64,000 nt of DNA from Methanomassiliicoccus sp. (GCA_016109435.1 JAEILR010000002.1:62001-126000); one strand, 5' to 3'. Positions 9,413-18,290 are shown, counted from the first letter of the stretch. Notes: a model not told the origin generated them from the sequence alone. Numbers and translations: made by a program.

Positions 9413-10356
9413 TTTCTCTTCCTCCCGATGACCTCTTCGGCCGAGGCAACGATATGTTCGGCCGAGAGGCCGTAGCGCCCCATCAGCTCGCAGCTCTCCC
9501 CGGACTCGCCGAAGCAGTCCGGTGTGCCTACCATCCTCACGGGGACGGGGTGGTTCTCCGCCAGCACGCTGCAGACCGCGCTGCCCATTCCAGACTTCAC
9601 GGAATGTTCCTCCGCGGTGACCATGCACCCGGTCTTGCGGGCCGAGCGCAACAGGGTATGCTCGTCCAGGGGCTTCACCGTGGACATGTTGACCACTTCG
9701 GCGGATATGCCCGACCGATGCAGCTCCTCGGCCGCGTCCATGCACAGCGCCACCATCTGCCCGCAGCCGACCAGGGTGACGTCCGTGCCCTCCTTCAGCA
9801 CGGTGGCCTGACCGATGGTGAACGATGAGTCCATGGAGGTGACCATGGGCACGTCGGCCCGGCCCAGGCGGACGTAGCAGGGGCCCCTGTGCTCCGAGGC
9901 TGCCTTCACCGCCTTGTACGCTTCCAGGCCGTCCGCGGGCACCAGCACGCACATGTTGGGCAGCGTCCTCATCAGGGCGATGTCCTCCAGGGCCTGGTGC
10001 GAGGCTCCGTCGCCTCCGACGGTGATGCCGGCATGGGTGGCAACGATCTTGACGTCGAGATTGGGGTATGCGATGGACTGCCGTATCTGGTCCCAGCATC
10101 TTCCGGTGGCGAACACTGCGAAGGTGGAGGCGAACACGGTCTTACCGGAGACCGCCAGGCCGGCCGCGGTACCCATCAGGTTCTGCTCGGCGATCCCCAC
10201 GTTGAAGAACCGCTCGGGGAACTTCTTGGCGAACTCGACGGTGCGGGTGGAGGATGACAGGTCGGCGTCAAGGACGACCACGTCGGTCCTGACCTTCCCG
10301 ATCTCCACCAGTGCGTTGGCGTACTCCTTGCGCTGGCTGGTATAGACCCACTTCAT
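9409..10356 (-). CDS. Transketolase, C-terminal subunit
   Basis: Pyrimidine-binding plus C-terminal half of a split transketolase, 315 aa. Motifs include the catalytic glutamate region [19 protein letters not shown] and the [23 protein letters not shown] stretch. It pairs with the N-terminal, thiamine diphosphate-binding subunit encoded immediately upstream, whose stop overlaps this start by 4 nt. Split transketolases are usual in archaea. Substrates are ketose/aldose phosphates linking glycolytic intermediates to ribose-5-P and erythrose-4-P. Confidence 0.95.
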   Translation of the reverse strand: MKWVYTSQRKEYANALVEIGKVRTDVVVLDADLSSSTRTVEFAKKFPERFFNVGIAEQNLMGTAAGLAVSGKTVFASTFAVFATGRCWDQIRQSIAYPNLDVKIVATHAGITVGGDGASHQALEDIALMRTLPNMCVLVPADGLEAYKAVKAASEHRGPCYVRLGRADVPMVTSMDSSFTIGQATVLKEGTDVTLVGCGQMVALCMDAAEELHRSGISAEVVNMSTVKPLDEHTLLRSARKTGCMVTAEEHSVKSGMGSAVCSVLAENHPVPVRMVGTPDCFGESGESCELMGRYGLSAEHIVASAEEVIGRKRK

Positions 10357-11189
10357 ATGCTCTCCCCCAGCTCCTTCAGGGCGATGCGGTACTCGTCGGC
10401 GTTGGGCGCTTTCCCGTGGAAAGCGACCGCTCCTTCCATGAACGACACGCCCTTGCCCTTGATGGTGTGGGCTATGATCATGGTCGGCTTCCCGGTCACC
10501 TGGGAGGCCTTCTCACAGGCCTCCAGGATCTGTCTCATGTTGTGGCCGTTGATCTCGATGACGTTCCACCCGAAGGCCTTCCACTTGTCCACTAGCGGCT
10601 CCAGGGACATGATGTGCTCCGTCGGCCCGTCTATCTGCATCTTGTTGCGGTCCACGAAGGCGGTGACATTGTCCAGTTTATAGTGGGAGGCCAGCATGGC
10701 CGCCTCCCAGTTCTGGCCCTCCTGAAGCTCCCCGTCCCCCATGAGGCAGTAGATGCGCGACAGCCGGCGGTCCAGCTTGGCGGCCAGGGCCATCCCGTTG
10801 GCCACACTGAGCCCCTGGCCCAGGGAGCCGGTGGATATCTCCACCCCGGGGGTCTTCTTGCGGCAGGGGTGTCCCTGCAAATGAGATCCCAGCCTGCGGA
10901 GGGAGGTCAGGTCCTCGACCGGGAAGTACCCCGCCTCGGCCAGGGCAGCGTAGTATACCGGGGCGGCGTGGCCCTTGGATAGGACGAACCTGTCGCGGTC
11001 CACCCAGTTGGGTTCCTGGGGACGGTGCTTCAAGACCTTGAAGAACAGGGCGGTGATGATGTCAGCATAGGATAGCGACCCGCCGGGATGACCTGACTGC
11101 GCGGTAAAGGTCATCTTTATGATATGGCGCCGGAGGAGGTTCGCTTTGGTCTCCAGCATCTGAATGGTTTCATCTTCGTATAAGGTCAA
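10353..11189 (-). CDS. Transketolase, N-terminal subunit
   Basis: Thiamine diphosphate-binding half of the split transketolase. It shows [31 protein letters not shown] and the ThDP motif [32 protein letters not shown] (broken here only by normal sequence). I chose TTG 11189 because GAGGTG lies six bases before it and the TATA-like sequence near 11239 puts transcription start near 11213. Alternatives are TTG 11222, probably upstream of the transcript, and ATG 11159. First gene of the three-gene pentose-phosphate operon. Confidence 0.93.
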   Translation of the reverse strand: MTLYEDETIQMLETKANLLRRHIIKMTFTAQSGHPGGSLSYADIITALFFKVLKHRPQEPNWVDRDRFVLSKGHAAPVYYAALAEAGYFPVEDLTSLRRLGSHLQGHPCRKKTPGVEISTGSLGQGLSVANGMALAAKLDRRLSRIYCLMGDGELQEGQNWEAAMLASHYKLDNVTAFVDRNKMQIDGPTEHIMSLEPLVDKWKAFGWNVIEINGHNMRQILEACEKASQVTGKPTMIIAHTIKGKGVSFMEGAVAFHGKAPNADEYRIALKELGESI

Positions 11190-11234
11190 TTCAAACACCT
11201 CGAAAGGGGGAGAACTGGTCAATAATGGAGGTAT

Positions 11235-11244
11235 CTTAAATAAC
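11235..11244 (-). promoter_or_regulatory. TATA box of transketolase/transaldolase operon
   Basis: Minus-strand GTTATTTAAG sits about 25 nt before the predicted transcription start near 11213 and supports starting the first gene inside the longest open frame. Confidence 0.5.
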
Positions 11245-11288
11245 CTTTTCTAATCGTTGCGAAGACGGCCAGACCAGTTGTTCGGTCC

Positions 11289-11326
11289 AGATTCCAAGCA
11301 TAATGAGAAAAGGCGATAAGGAATCT
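11289..11326. repeat. Inverted repeat between pcn and transketolase operon
   Basis: AGATTCC and GGAATCT are separated by 24 bases containing an A/G-rich stretch. On the minus strand it lies just 3' of pcn together with short T-rich tracts, so it may mark the pcn transcript end or an operator of the operon. Weak call. Confidence 0.3.
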
Positions 11327-11342
11327 AGGAAAGGGGTTTGGG

Positions 11343-12080
11343 TCAGTCGCTCTCGATCCTCGGAGCGAGCAGGTAGTTGACGTTGCCCCGCTTGTCTGCG
11401 ATCTCGAACTCCAACTTGACCGGGAAGTCGTTGCCCAGGTTGATGGTGACCACCGAGCCGGCCGGTATCGAGCGCACCATGTTGGAGAAGTAGTCCAGGG
11501 GGAAGAGGCTCTTGACCTTCTCGGAAACGTCCAGGGAGATCAGAAGGTCCTTGGGCAGCTTCAGGCTCACCGAGTCGGTGTCGCCCTCGGAGTACATCTC
11601 AAATCCGTCGGAGGTCGCGTTGAGGGCGATATGGTCGGATACGGACTCCGCGGCCCGGATGCCCTTCTGCAGCTCGTCCGATGTGACGGTGATCTTGGCC
11701 GGCAGGCTGAGGTTCGGCACCTTGGGGTCGTTCATCCCCGCGGTGTCCACCAGGCTCATCCGCCTGGTGATGTTGCCCACGTTGATGATCAAGCGGTTCT
11801 TGGCCTCGTCCTGTTCCATCTCGATGATGTCCCCGGCCCGGGAGAGGCGGAGGACCTCCTTGATCTTGTCAAGGTCGATGCCCAGCTCGGTCTCGTCGGC
11901 GGCGAACTCTTCGAAGGCCGACTTCTGGACCCTGAGGTCGACCATGGCCACGTGGGCGGGGTCCACCGCCTTCAGCTCCATGCCGTCGGCGTCGATGTTG
12001 AACTTCGCCTCGTCCACGAGGGTCGAGACCACATCAACCACTCCTTTAAGGGTCTCGGATCTTATCTTGGCGTGAAACAT
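11343..12080 (-). CDS. pcn: DNA polymerase sliding clamp PCNA
   Basis: Homotrimeric processivity clamp, 245 aa. It begins MFHAKIRSETLKGVVDVVSTLVDEAKFNIDADG and contains the family segment VDPAHVAMVDLRV and the interdomain stretch after residue 115. The C terminus has SVVTINLGNDFPVKLEFEIAD and ends YLLAPRIESD, as in archaeal PCNA. A strong ribosome-binding site CGGAGGAA lies before ATG 12080, with an A/T-rich box near 12106-12118. Single gene unit, next to TFS on the same strand. Confidence 0.97.
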   Translation of the reverse strand: MFHAKIRSETLKGVVDVVSTLVDEAKFNIDADGMELKAVDPAHVAMVDLRVQKSAFEEFAADETELGIDLDKIKEVLRLSRAGDIIEMEQDEAKNRLIINVGNITRRMSLVDTAGMNDPKVPNLSLPAKITVTSDELQKGIRAAESVSDHIALNATSDGFEMYSEGDTDSVSLKLPKDLLISLDVSEKVKSLFPLDYFSNMVRSIPAGSVVTINLGNDFPVKLEFEIADKRGNVNYLLAPRIESD

Positions 12081-12084
12081 AAAA

Positions 12085-12118
12085 TTCCTCCGAACAAGTC
12101 AACTGTATTTTTTTAATG
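12085..12118 (-). promoter_or_regulatory. pcn promoter and ribosome-binding site
   Basis: Minus-strand TTAAAAAAATACAG (about 12106-12118) is a TATA-like element. CGGAGGAA a few bases before ATG 12080 is one of the better Shine-Dalgarno sites in the window, so pcn is probably leadered. Confidence 0.5.
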
Positions 12119-12164
12119 GTAATCATGTTGACGATGATAAACCTTGCTTCGGTGGCGGACTGGA

Positions 12165-12500
12165 CTAGTACTTCCGCCACTTGTGGCTGCAGCTGCAGCA
12201 CGTTAGGAAGGTGGTCTCTGGCTCGTCCGACTTCCGGGTCTGCCGAAGGTACCAATAGGCCTCGTTGTGCCCGCACTTGGGGCAAGTCGTGGCGGTCTTG
12301 GGCATGACCCCTTCGATCCCGCCGACGACAGGGCAGTCCTCGACCTCGCGGGTCTTCTGCTTCATGCTCAACCTAGTGGCCCCGTCCTTGCTGAGGTCCT
12401 GGGCCCTCTGCTCGCTGCCGCACCGGGGATCGGTGCAAACGAACTCGGACCTGCAATCATCCTTGGCCTTCAGCAGGCCACCGCACTTTGAACAGAACAT
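12165..12500 (-). CDS. tfs: Transcription factor S (TFIIS/RPB9-like)
   Basis: RNA polymerase cleavage-stimulating factor of 111 aa. The N-terminal zinc ribbon starts MFCSKCGGLL with a second pair C..C in FVCTDPRCGSEQ. The C-terminal ribbon is CPKCGHNEAYWYLRQTRKSDEP followed by CCSCSHKWRKY and contains the acidic D-E pair that reaches the polymerase active site. ATG 12500 is preferred over the in-frame ATG 12533 because the TATA box at 12531-12539 would place transcription start near 12510, and GAGGCGAG precedes 12500. Confidence 0.95.
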   Translation of the reverse strand: MFCSKCGGLLKAKDDCRSEFVCTDPRCGSEQRAQDLSKDGATRLSMKQKTREVEDCPVVGGIEGVMPKTATTCPKCGHNEAYWYLRQTRKSDEPETTFLTCCSCSHKWRKY

Positions 12501-12530
12501 CTTGCTCGCCTCACGTTGGAAAAATATGCA

Positions 12531-12539
12531 CATATAAAA
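12531..12539 (-). promoter_or_regulatory. TATA box of tfs
   Basis: Minus-strand TTTTATATG, about 35 nt before ATG 12500; it decides the start because the longer open frame would begin inside the box. Confidence 0.6.
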
Positions 12540-12568
12540 GGATTCTGGATATCGTTAGCCGACGCCCT

Positions 12569-13519
12569 TCATATGAACTCCCAGTCCTTCTTGTCCCCGC
12601 TGGACCGGCGCTCCGGGCGGTCCTCTCCGGAAGCCTTCCGGGCCACCCTCCTCTCCACGCCCCTCTGCTCTTTGGCCATCGACTGGGCCCTCTCCTTCAG
12701 CGCCTTGCGGTCCTTGGGGGCGATGGGCATGGGCTCCTCCTCGTCATAGATGGCCCTCCTGGCCGAGCGCATGGTCCGGGGGACCTCGTCGATCTCGTCA
12801 TTGTGGGCGTCAACGACCTCGAGGTCCTCGAATCCCCGGCTCCGCCGGCGGTTGAGGGGTTCGCGCTGCGCGGTGGTGAAGGTGTTGCCCTCCAGGACCA
12901 CCGTGGTCGACGTCCCCTTGCTCATCCGGGAAAGGAGCAGCATCTCGCGGTGGGTCTGCTGGGACAGGACCCCTCCGATGTACGCGAAGGCGACGGTGGT
13001 CACGTAGCTGTCCAGGCCCAGGCTGGCGGTGGAGTGCAGAGAGGTGAAGAAAGACGTCAGGTACATGTTGACGAACGCCACGTACGGATGGATGACCGGG
13101 ACGTAGGTCACGATGACCGACACCACCGCCTCTGGGCTCAGATCGATGCCCCAGTATACCGTGGGAATGATCCCGACGTTCACCAGAGTGCTGACGGCGA
13201 AGATGAAAAGGACGGGAACCAGCGCCGACATCATTCCCTTGAATGGCGCCCCGGCGCGGCGCCCACCGACGTATCCGGCGATCATCTGGCCGAAGATGGG
13301 GAGCCACCACAGGAGCAGGGACAGGGTGAAGGTGTACTTCATCGCGCTCCAGAAGCTGTAGACGACGGGCCCGTCGAACTTCTTTGCCTCCTCGTCGTCA
13401 TAGGTGTCCGCAAGGTGATAGACTCCGCTATTGACTAGCGAACTGGTTGTCTCGTCCTTGATCCTGGACCCTTTTCTTAAGAGCACTCCCATCCCTTCGG
13501 TCGGACGGATGTCCGACAC
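12569..13519 (-). CDS. Four-helix membrane protein with charged C-terminal tail
   Basis: Unrecognised family, 316 aa. About four membrane segments can be seen between residues 60 and 190 (for example FTLSLLLWWLPIFGQMIAGY, ALVPVLFIFAVSTLVNVGII, VVSVIVTYVPVIHPYVAFV and TVAFAYIGGVLS). A long Arg/Lys/Glu-rich, probably cytosolic, tail follows. A GAPFKG stretch with GGRRAGAP before it resembles small-membrane-protein DUFs in archaea. GTG 13519 lies 25 nt from a TATA box, suggesting a leaderless message. No enzymatic motif is visible. Confidence 0.75.
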   Translation of the reverse strand: MSDIRPTEGMGVLLRKGSRIKDETTSSLVNSGVYHLADTYDDEEAKKFDGPVVYSFWSAMKYTFTLSLLLWWLPIFGQMIAGYVGGRRAGAPFKGMMSALVPVLFIFAVSTLVNVGIIPTVYWGIDLSPEAVVSVIVTYVPVIHPYVAFVNMYLTSFFTSLHSTASLGLDSYVTTVAFAYIGGVLSQQTHREMLLLSRMSKGTSTTVVLEGNTFTTAQREPLNRRRSRGFEDLEVVDAHNDEIDEVPRTMRSARRAIYDEEEPMPIAPKDRKALKERAQSMAKEQRGVERRVARKASGEDRPERRSSGDKKDWEFI

Positions 13520-13539
13520 ACATGGACATCACCTAGAGA

Positions 13540-13547
13540 GTATAAAT
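13540..13547 (-). promoter_or_regulatory. TATA box for leaderless membrane-protein gene
   Basis: Minus-strand ATTTATAC centred about 25 nt before GTG 13519. A GGTGAT sequence is also present between them, so leaderless or short-leader initiation are both possible. Confidence 0.5.
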
Positions 13548-13586
13548 CACTACCGAGATATATTAGAGGAAAGAGAAATCTGACGC

Positions 13587-13946
13587 TCAACGGGGGATGA
13601 AGTAGAGCATGCCGTAGGTCTCCAGTGCCCGCCTGGTGCTGTCGATGGTGACCGCCCGGGGCTGGGTACGGTGACGCATGATGTCCTCGAGCGGGTATTC
13701 CAGGAACTCGGACAGGGCCCTTAGGCGCTCCAGGGGGAAGGGCTGCTTGCCCACCAGGATCTGGCGTACGCTCCACCCGGGGTGCACCCGGGACCGGTAC
13801 CCCAGCGTCCTCCCTAGCTGATTGATGCTCCCGGCCTTGTCGATGCCCCGCTTGATGAGCATGACCCGGAAGGCGGAGGACAGCCAGACCCGTTCATCGA
13901 TATGCGCTCCACGATGGAAGTGGCTCGGGTCAACGTTCTCGTACAC
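13587..13946 (-). CDS. Small XRE-like helix-turn-helix protein
   Basis: A 119-aa protein whose centre, SINQLGRTLGYRSRVHPGWS then VRQILVGKQPFPLERLRALSEFL, has the spacing of an XRE/Cro-type helix-turn-helix. Flanks are short and charged, without a sensor domain. GTG 13946 lies about 26 nt from a TATA-like TTTTTATCTCC, so a leaderless transcript is likely. It stands alone, divergent from the YjbQ gene. DNA-binding is inferred from the fold pattern; targets are unknown. Confidence 0.6.
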   Translation of the reverse strand: MYENVDPSHFHRGAHIDERVWLSSAFRVMLIKRGIDKAGSINQLGRTLGYRSRVHPGWSVRQILVGKQPFPLERLRALSEFLEYPLEDIMRHRTQPRAVTIDSTRRALETYGMLYFIPR

Positions 13947-14087
13947 TAAAAAAACAAAATTGAAGGAGATAAAAAGTTTTTCGCCTGATACCCACGTAGC
14001 TTCCGAAGGTCCTGTCCCGGTATCTCCAGAAGGGACGTTCAGCGCCCTCCATATAGGCCAGAAGGGCCGAACCTCCTAAGCATCAAA

Positions 14088-14097
14088 TTAATATACC
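14088..14097 (+). promoter_or_regulatory. TATA box of yjbQ-like gene
   Basis: TTAATATACC, about 40 nt before ATG 14132; expected transcription start near 14118 gives a short leader containing AGAGAGAT. Confidence 0.5.
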
Positions 14098-14131
14098 CTT
14101 CTAGGAGTAAACCCTTATCAAAGAGAGATAC

Positions 14132-14554
14132 ATGGGGAGCTTTCGGAAGGTCCTCAACATAAGGACCGAATTGGAGGGCGACATCGTCGACCTCACCGAG
14201 GAACTGACCGCCGCAGTGCGGGAATCCCTGTTCAAGGAGGGACTGGCATGCGTGTTCGTCGGCCATTCCACCGCAGCCCTGTTCACTATTGAGAACGAGG
14301 AGGGCCTGCGCCGGGACATGAAGGAAGCTCTTCAGCGCCTGTTCCCCAAGGAGATGGACTATGACCATCACCGGCGCTGGGGCGACGGCAACGGACATTC
14401 CCATATCCGTTCGGCGTTCCTGGGGACATCATTGACCATACCCTTCCACGACGGGGTACCGGACCTGGGCACCTGGCAACAGGTCGTGCTCATGGAGCTG
14501 GACAACCGGGGGAGGGACAGAAAAGTGATATTCCAGATCATTGGAGACCAATAG
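14132..14554 (+). CDS. YjbQ/UPF0047 family protein
   Basis: A 140-aa member of the YjbQ family, which includes proteins with weak thiamine-phosphate synthase activity. The metal-site pattern is seen in GLACVFVGHSTAALFTIEN, then DYDHHRRWGDGNGHSHIRSAFLG and SLTIPFHDGVPDLGTWQQV, with ELDNRGRDRKV at the end. The true cellular role is not settled in the family. The CPSF-type nuclease gene starts 12 nt after the stop and the two are probably co-transcribed. Confidence 0.92.
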   Translation: MGSFRKVLNIRTELEGDIVDLTEELTAAVRESLFKEGLACVFVGHSTAALFTIENEEGLRRDMKEALQRLFPKEMDYDHHRRWGDGNGHSHIRSAFLGTSLTIPFHDGVPDLGTWQQVVLMELDNRGRDRKVIFQIIGDQ

Positions 14555-14566
14555 GAGGTAATGTAG

Positions 14567-15817
14567 ATGAAGATCAAGTTCTTGGGCGGAGCCGATGTCG
14601 TCGGTAGGATGGGCATGCTCCTGCAGAACAAGGGTGCCACCCTTCTTTTCGAGTACGGAATGACCGCGTCCAAACCGCCAACCTATCCCCTGCCCTCGCC
14701 GCAGGTGGACATGGCGTTCCTGACCCACAGTCACCTGGACCACTGCGGCATGCTGCCGTGGCTGTGCGGCAAGTACGATACCGAGGTCGTGGCCACCCCC
14801 ACCACCGCGGACGTCGCCGAGCTGCTGGTCCGCGACTCGCTGAAGATCGCTGGCCTGGAAGGCTACCCGAAGCCGTACGACGAATCGGACATCAAGGCCA
14901 TGATCCACAATTTCACCACCATGACCTACGGCGAGGTCATGGACGTCGGCGGGTTCGAGGTCGAGCTTCACCCCGCCGGGCACCTTCCCGGCGCGGCCAT
15001 GTACGAGCTCAGAGGGGAGCAGACCACGGTGTTTACCGGGGACATGCACACTTACAACATGCGCCTGGTATGGGGCGCTCACCCCATCAAGTGCGACAAC
15101 CTCATCATCGAAGGGACCTACTCCGGCCGCCTGCACCCCGACCGGCTGAAGACCGAGCACGAGCTGATCGAGAAGGTCAAGGAAGTGGTCGAGCGGGGCG
15201 GGAAGGCCATCCTGCCGTGCTTCGCCGTCGGGCGTACCCAGGAGGTCATGCTCATCCTCAAGGACCTCAAGTACAACATGTGGGTGGACGGGATGGGCAA
15301 GACCATTAACCGCCTGTACCTGGAGCGTCCGGAGTACATCCGCTCGGAGAAGGCCCTCAGGGCGGCCAAGCGCCGCTTCTACGAGGTCCGCACCCCCCAG
15401 GACCGGCACAGGGCCAGGAAGGAGGCCCAGGTCATCGTCACCACCGGCGGGATGCTGGACGGGGGGCCGGTGCTCAGCTATCTGGACGACGTGAAGAACG
15501 ATCCCAAGAGCGCGGTGCTGCTGAGCGGCTTCCAGGTGGACGGCTCCAACGGCAAGCGGCTGATGGAGGAAGGCATCATCAACGTCCAGGCCAGCAAGGA
15601 GGAGATCCCCCACCCGGTGAAGATCAAGTGCGAGGTCAAGAAGTACGATCTCAGCGCCCACGCCGACCAGGGCGAGCTACTGTCCTTCATCCGGGCCTGC
15701 GGACCGCAGCGGGTTATAATCATGCACTCCGACGACCGCGAGCCCATGGCCGAGGAGATCCGGAGGGAAGGGATCAAGGTCCTGCTGCCCAAGGCGGAGG
15801 AAGAGGTCGAACTCTGA
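14567..15817 (+). CDS. Beta-CASP metallo-beta-lactamase RNase (aCPSF2-like)
   Basis: RNA-processing nuclease of 416 aa. The metallo-beta-lactamase motif HSHLDHCGMLP, HPAGHLPGA and GDMHTYN provide zinc ligands, and the beta-CASP part includes CFAVGRTQEVMLIL, TTGGMLDGGPVLSYL and the C-terminal DLSAHADQGELL. It lacks the N-terminal KH domains of aCPSF1, so it fits the shorter aCPSF2/archaeal RNase group. A strong Shine-Dalgarno TAGGAGGTAAT precedes ATG 14567. Likely substrate is mRNA or tRNA 5'/3' ends; exonuclease versus endonuclease action cannot be told. Confidence 0.92.
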   Translation: MKIKFLGGADVVGRMGMLLQNKGATLLFEYGMTASKPPTYPLPSPQVDMAFLTHSHLDHCGMLPWLCGKYDTEVVATPTTADVAELLVRDSLKIAGLEGYPKPYDESDIKAMIHNFTTMTYGEVMDVGGFEVELHPAGHLPGAAMYELRGEQTTVFTGDMHTYNMRLVWGAHPIKCDNLIIEGTYSGRLHPDRLKTEHELIEKVKEVVERGGKAILPCFAVGRTQEVMLILKDLKYNMWVDGMGKTINRLYLERPEYIRSEKALRAAKRRFYEVRTPQDRHRARKEAQVIVTTGGMLDGGPVLSYLDDVKNDPKSAVLLSGFQVDGSNGKRLMEEGIINVQASKEEIPHPVKIKCEVKKYDLSAHADQGELLSFIRACGPQRVIIMHSDDREPMAEEIRREGIKVLLPKAEEEVEL

Positions 15818-15856
15818 CCGGGAAGCTTCAATAACCGGCGCCCGTTTCGTCATGCC

Positions 15857-16681
15857 ATGAGCAGGATAGAGGACTTCCTCCGCGAGGACATCGGGGAGGG
15901 GGACATCACCTCCGATGCGCTGGTAGGGGACCGCAGGGGCGCCGCGGCCATAATCGCGCGCCAGGAATGCGTAGTGGCCGGACTGGAGGAGGCGTCGGAG
16001 GCGTTCACCCTCCTGGGCCTCAGGGTCACCCCCCTGGCAAAGGACGGCGAAAGAGTGAGAGCGGGAACCGCCGTGCTGTCGGTGGAGGGGGCGCTGCGCT
16101 CGATCCTGGCGGGGGAGAGAGTGGCCCTCAACCTGCTCATGCGCATGTCGGGCATCGCCACCGCCACCAATGACGTTCTCTGGGCCTGCCGGGAGAGGAA
16201 CCCGGACGTCATCGTGGCGGCCACCCGCAAGACCACCCCCGGTTTCCGGCATTTCGAGAAGAAGGCGGTCATGCTGGGCGGCGGGGACCCCCACCGTTTC
16301 GGGCTGGACGATGCGGTCCTGATCAAGGACAACCACCTCGCGGTGGTAGGCAGCATAACCGAGGCGGTCGCCCGGGGCCGGAAGGTATCGTTCACCAAGA
16401 AGGTGGAGGTGGAGGTCGTATCCCTCGACGGCGCAAGAGAGGCCGCCCTGGCCGGAGCGGACATCATCTTACTGGACAACATGAGCCCCAAGGACGCGGC
16501 GGCCTGCCGTCAGGCGGTGAAGGTGATCTCGCCCGGCATCATCGTGGAGGCGTCCGGGGGCATAACTCCATCCACCGCTCCCGAATACGCCGAGGCCGTC
16601 GACATCATCTCCCTGGGATGGCTCACCCACTCGGTGCGGGCGGCCGACCTGTCCATGGACATCACCGCGCTCAAAGACTGA
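15857..16681 (+). CDS. nadC: Quinolinate phosphoribosyltransferase
   Basis: De novo NAD synthesis enzyme (quinolinate + PRPP to nicotinate mononucleotide, CO2 and PPi), 274 aa. Family motifs are EDIGEGDITSDAL at the N terminus, LNLLMRMSGIAT, ATRKTTPGFRHFEKKAVMLGG, RFGLDDAVLIKDNH and VEASGGITPSTAPEYA. The start ATG 15857 is 39 nt after the RNase stop. The last 11 nt overlap the convergent hdrB-like gene. No nadA or nadB is seen nearby. Confidence 0.96.
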   Translation: MSRIEDFLREDIGEGDITSDALVGDRRGAAAIIARQECVVAGLEEASEAFTLLGLRVTPLAKDGERVRAGTAVLSVEGALRSILAGERVALNLLMRMSGIATATNDVLWACRERNPDVIVAATRKTTPGFRHFEKKAVMLGGGDPHRFGLDDAVLIKDNHLAVVGSITEAVARGRKVSFTKKVEVEVVSLDGAREAALAGADIILLDNMSPKDAAACRQAVKVISPGIIVEASGGITPSTAPEYAEAVDIISLGWLTHSVRAADLSMDITALKD

Positions 16682-17495
16682 GCTTGTTGCGATGGTACTG
16701 CATCCCGATGGCCGAGGGAGAGGCCCCCATGGCTAGTGCCAGGAGCTCGGCCAGATACAGCACCGGGAGGCCGTCCTTCTGCCGGATGTCGAACTGGACG
16801 AAGCAGAACGGACAGGGGGTGAGGATGGCCTCCGCTCCCGATGACCCGAAGGACCGCGCCGGAACGGCCAGCATCCTCGCGGAGAGGTCGTCGTCGATGC
16901 CCGCGAGCCCTCCTCCGCAGCAGTCCGGCCATTCCTCGCCGTCGATCGCCCTGGCCCCGACCCACGAGGCCATTCTCCCCAGGACCTCCGGCCGGAACGA
17001 CGAGTCCACCTTGAGGACCCCGCTGGGCCGCACCATGTGGCAACCGGGATGGGGCGCCAGCAAAAGGTCGATGGGCCGGGTCACCGCGCCGCGTATCTTC
17101 TCCTCGTGCCGGGAGAGGAACCCTGCCAGGTGATGCACCTCTGCCTCTCCCGCATACTCCCGGCCGATGGAGCGCAGAACGGCATTGACGTCGTTGCGCA
17201 CCGAGCGGTCCTCCAGGGCGTGGGCTGCCTCCTTCAGTGACATGTAGCAGCCGTTGCATAGGGTAAGGATGTCCCTGCCCGCCTCCTCGGCAATGGCCAT
17301 CATGCGGGCGGCCGATGCCAGCCAGGTGTCCCTGGCCATGGTCCGCAGGCCGATGGGCTCCACGCAGCAGGTGGGGTCCGGCAGGTACTCGTACGCTACC
17401 CCCAGGCGGTCCAGGACAAAGCGGGAGGACGCCTCCAGGAAGGGCAGGCGGGCCGAGATCAGGCAGCCGGGGAAGAGGTACAGCGGCCTACTCAC
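16671..17495 (-). CDS. hdrB: HdrB-like CCG-domain protein
   Basis: Heterodisulfide-reductase subunit B type, 274 aa, with two complete CCG cysteine motifs: C11, C43-C44, C80xxC83 and C152, C192-C193, C228xxC231. In methanogens these bind the noncubane [4Fe-4S] pair that cleaves CoM-S-S-CoB. Both motifs intact indicates a catalytically competent HdrB rather than a degenerate GlpC-like protein. The start overlaps the stop of hdrC by 8 nt. No hdrA lies in the window, so the flavin partner must be elsewhere or absent. The disulfide substrate is inferred. Confidence 0.9.
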   Translation of the reverse strand: MSRPLYLFPGCLISARLPFLEASSRFVLDRLGVAYEYLPDPTCCVEPIGLRTMARDTWLASAARMMAIAEEAGRDILTLCNGCYMSLKEAAHALEDRSVRNDVNAVLRSIGREYAGEAEVHHLAGFLSRHEEKIRGAVTRPIDLLLAPHPGCHMVRPSGVLKVDSSFRPEVLGRMASWVGARAIDGEEWPDCCGGGLAGIDDDLSARMLAVPARSFGSSGAEAILTPCPFCFVQFDIRQKDGLPVLYLAELLALAMGASPSAIGMQYHRNKLSL

Positions 17496-18039
17496 GCCCG
17501 ACCCTCCCCAGTCCCGTGCGCCTCACGATCTCCGCGCACTCCTTCAGAGCGTTCTCCGAGACCTCCCCGTCGGGCAGGCCCAGCTCCCTCCTCATCTTCT
17601 TGGTCATGCCCGTCCGGGGGAAGCAGAGCGCCGTCGCGCGGAACCGCTCGGCCTCGTCCACCAGGAACCTGGGGACGCTGCCTCGTGCCGCCGCGTCCTC
17701 CCGCAGCCGGGCGATGGCCTCTCCGGGGTCGGCCCCGGAAGGGCACCTCTCCGAGCAGCTCATGCACCTGGCGCACAGCCACAGCTCGGCGCCGCCGTCG
17801 GGGGAGGGGGAGCCCAGGACCGCACGGGCCATCAGCTCGGCCGGGCGGATGCCCCCGTGCCTCTGGCTGGGGCATACCGCCGCGCATGCTCCGCATTGCT
17901 GGCACAGTCGGGCCGCGGGAACGGCGTTATCGACGATGGCGTCCACGGCGGGATCGGCGGCGGTCCTCCTCACACCGCGAGCAAACGCACGATGCCATTT
18001 ACTCCTTTCTACGAAAGGGTAGGAAGGCCGGAAGGTCAA
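17488..18039 (-). CDS. hdrC: HdrC-like ferredoxin subunit
   Basis: A 183-aa protein with two [4Fe-4S] motifs, CQQCGACAAVCP (C46-C56) and CARCMSCSERCP (C89-C99), in the HdrC arrangement, between short helical flanks. It relays electrons to the HdrB-like partner encoded next (8-nt overlap). The start TTG 18039 gives a usual length; an in-frame GTG about 22 codons later is possible. A shared TATA near 18082 serves it and the divergent small zinc protein. Confidence 0.9.
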   Translation of the reverse strand: MTFRPSYPFVERSKWHRAFARGVRRTAADPAVDAIVDNAVPAARLCQQCGACAAVCPSQRHGGIRPAELMARAVLGSPSPDGGAELWLCARCMSCSERCPSGADPGEAIARLREDAAARGSVPRFLVDEAERFRATALCFPRTGMTKKMRRELGLPDGEVSENALKECAEIVRRTGLGRVGRE

Positions 18040-18077
18040 CGGGGCCCGTGACCCGGCCCGAAGCGCCCCGCGGTGGT

Positions 18078-18086
18078 CTTAATACA
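18078..18086. promoter_or_regulatory. Shared divergent TATA box (hdrC / small zinc protein)
   Basis: CTTAATACA is centred 26 nt before ATG 18108 on the plus strand. Read on the minus strand it can serve hdrC, about 43 nt away. Supports leaderless expression of the small gene. Confidence 0.45.
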
Positions 18087-18107
18087 CGGCAGCGCCGTCC
18101 TCCGGCC

Positions 18108-18290
18108 ATGGACATAGAGAAGGAGAAGTGCCAGATCTGCGGCCGTCAGGCCAAGAACTTCCAGTTCGCCGCCTTCGTCTGCGAGAGGGAGGAATGCGTG
18201 GAGCAGGCGATGCGGGAAAGGGGCGGCCCGGCCGGGCACATCAAGGCCAAGCGGGAGGCGGAGGAGAGGAAGAAGAAAGAGGGGTGCTGA
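18108..18290 (+). CDS. Small zinc-finger-like protein
   Basis: A 60-aa protein starting MDIEKEKCQICGRQ with a second cysteine pair in FVCEREECVEQA, spaced as a four-Cys zinc site, then a strongly basic/acidic C-terminal helix (HIKAKREAEERKKKEGC). It lies inside the hdr region but on the opposite strand, between hdrC and the HdrD-like gene. TATA to ATG spacing of 26 nt suggests a leaderless transcript. Function unknown; regulator or assembly factor for the flanking Fe-S genes is only a guess. Confidence 0.7.
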   Translation: MDIEKEKCQICGRQAKNFQFAAFVCEREECVEQAMRERGGPAGHIKAKREAEERKKKEGC

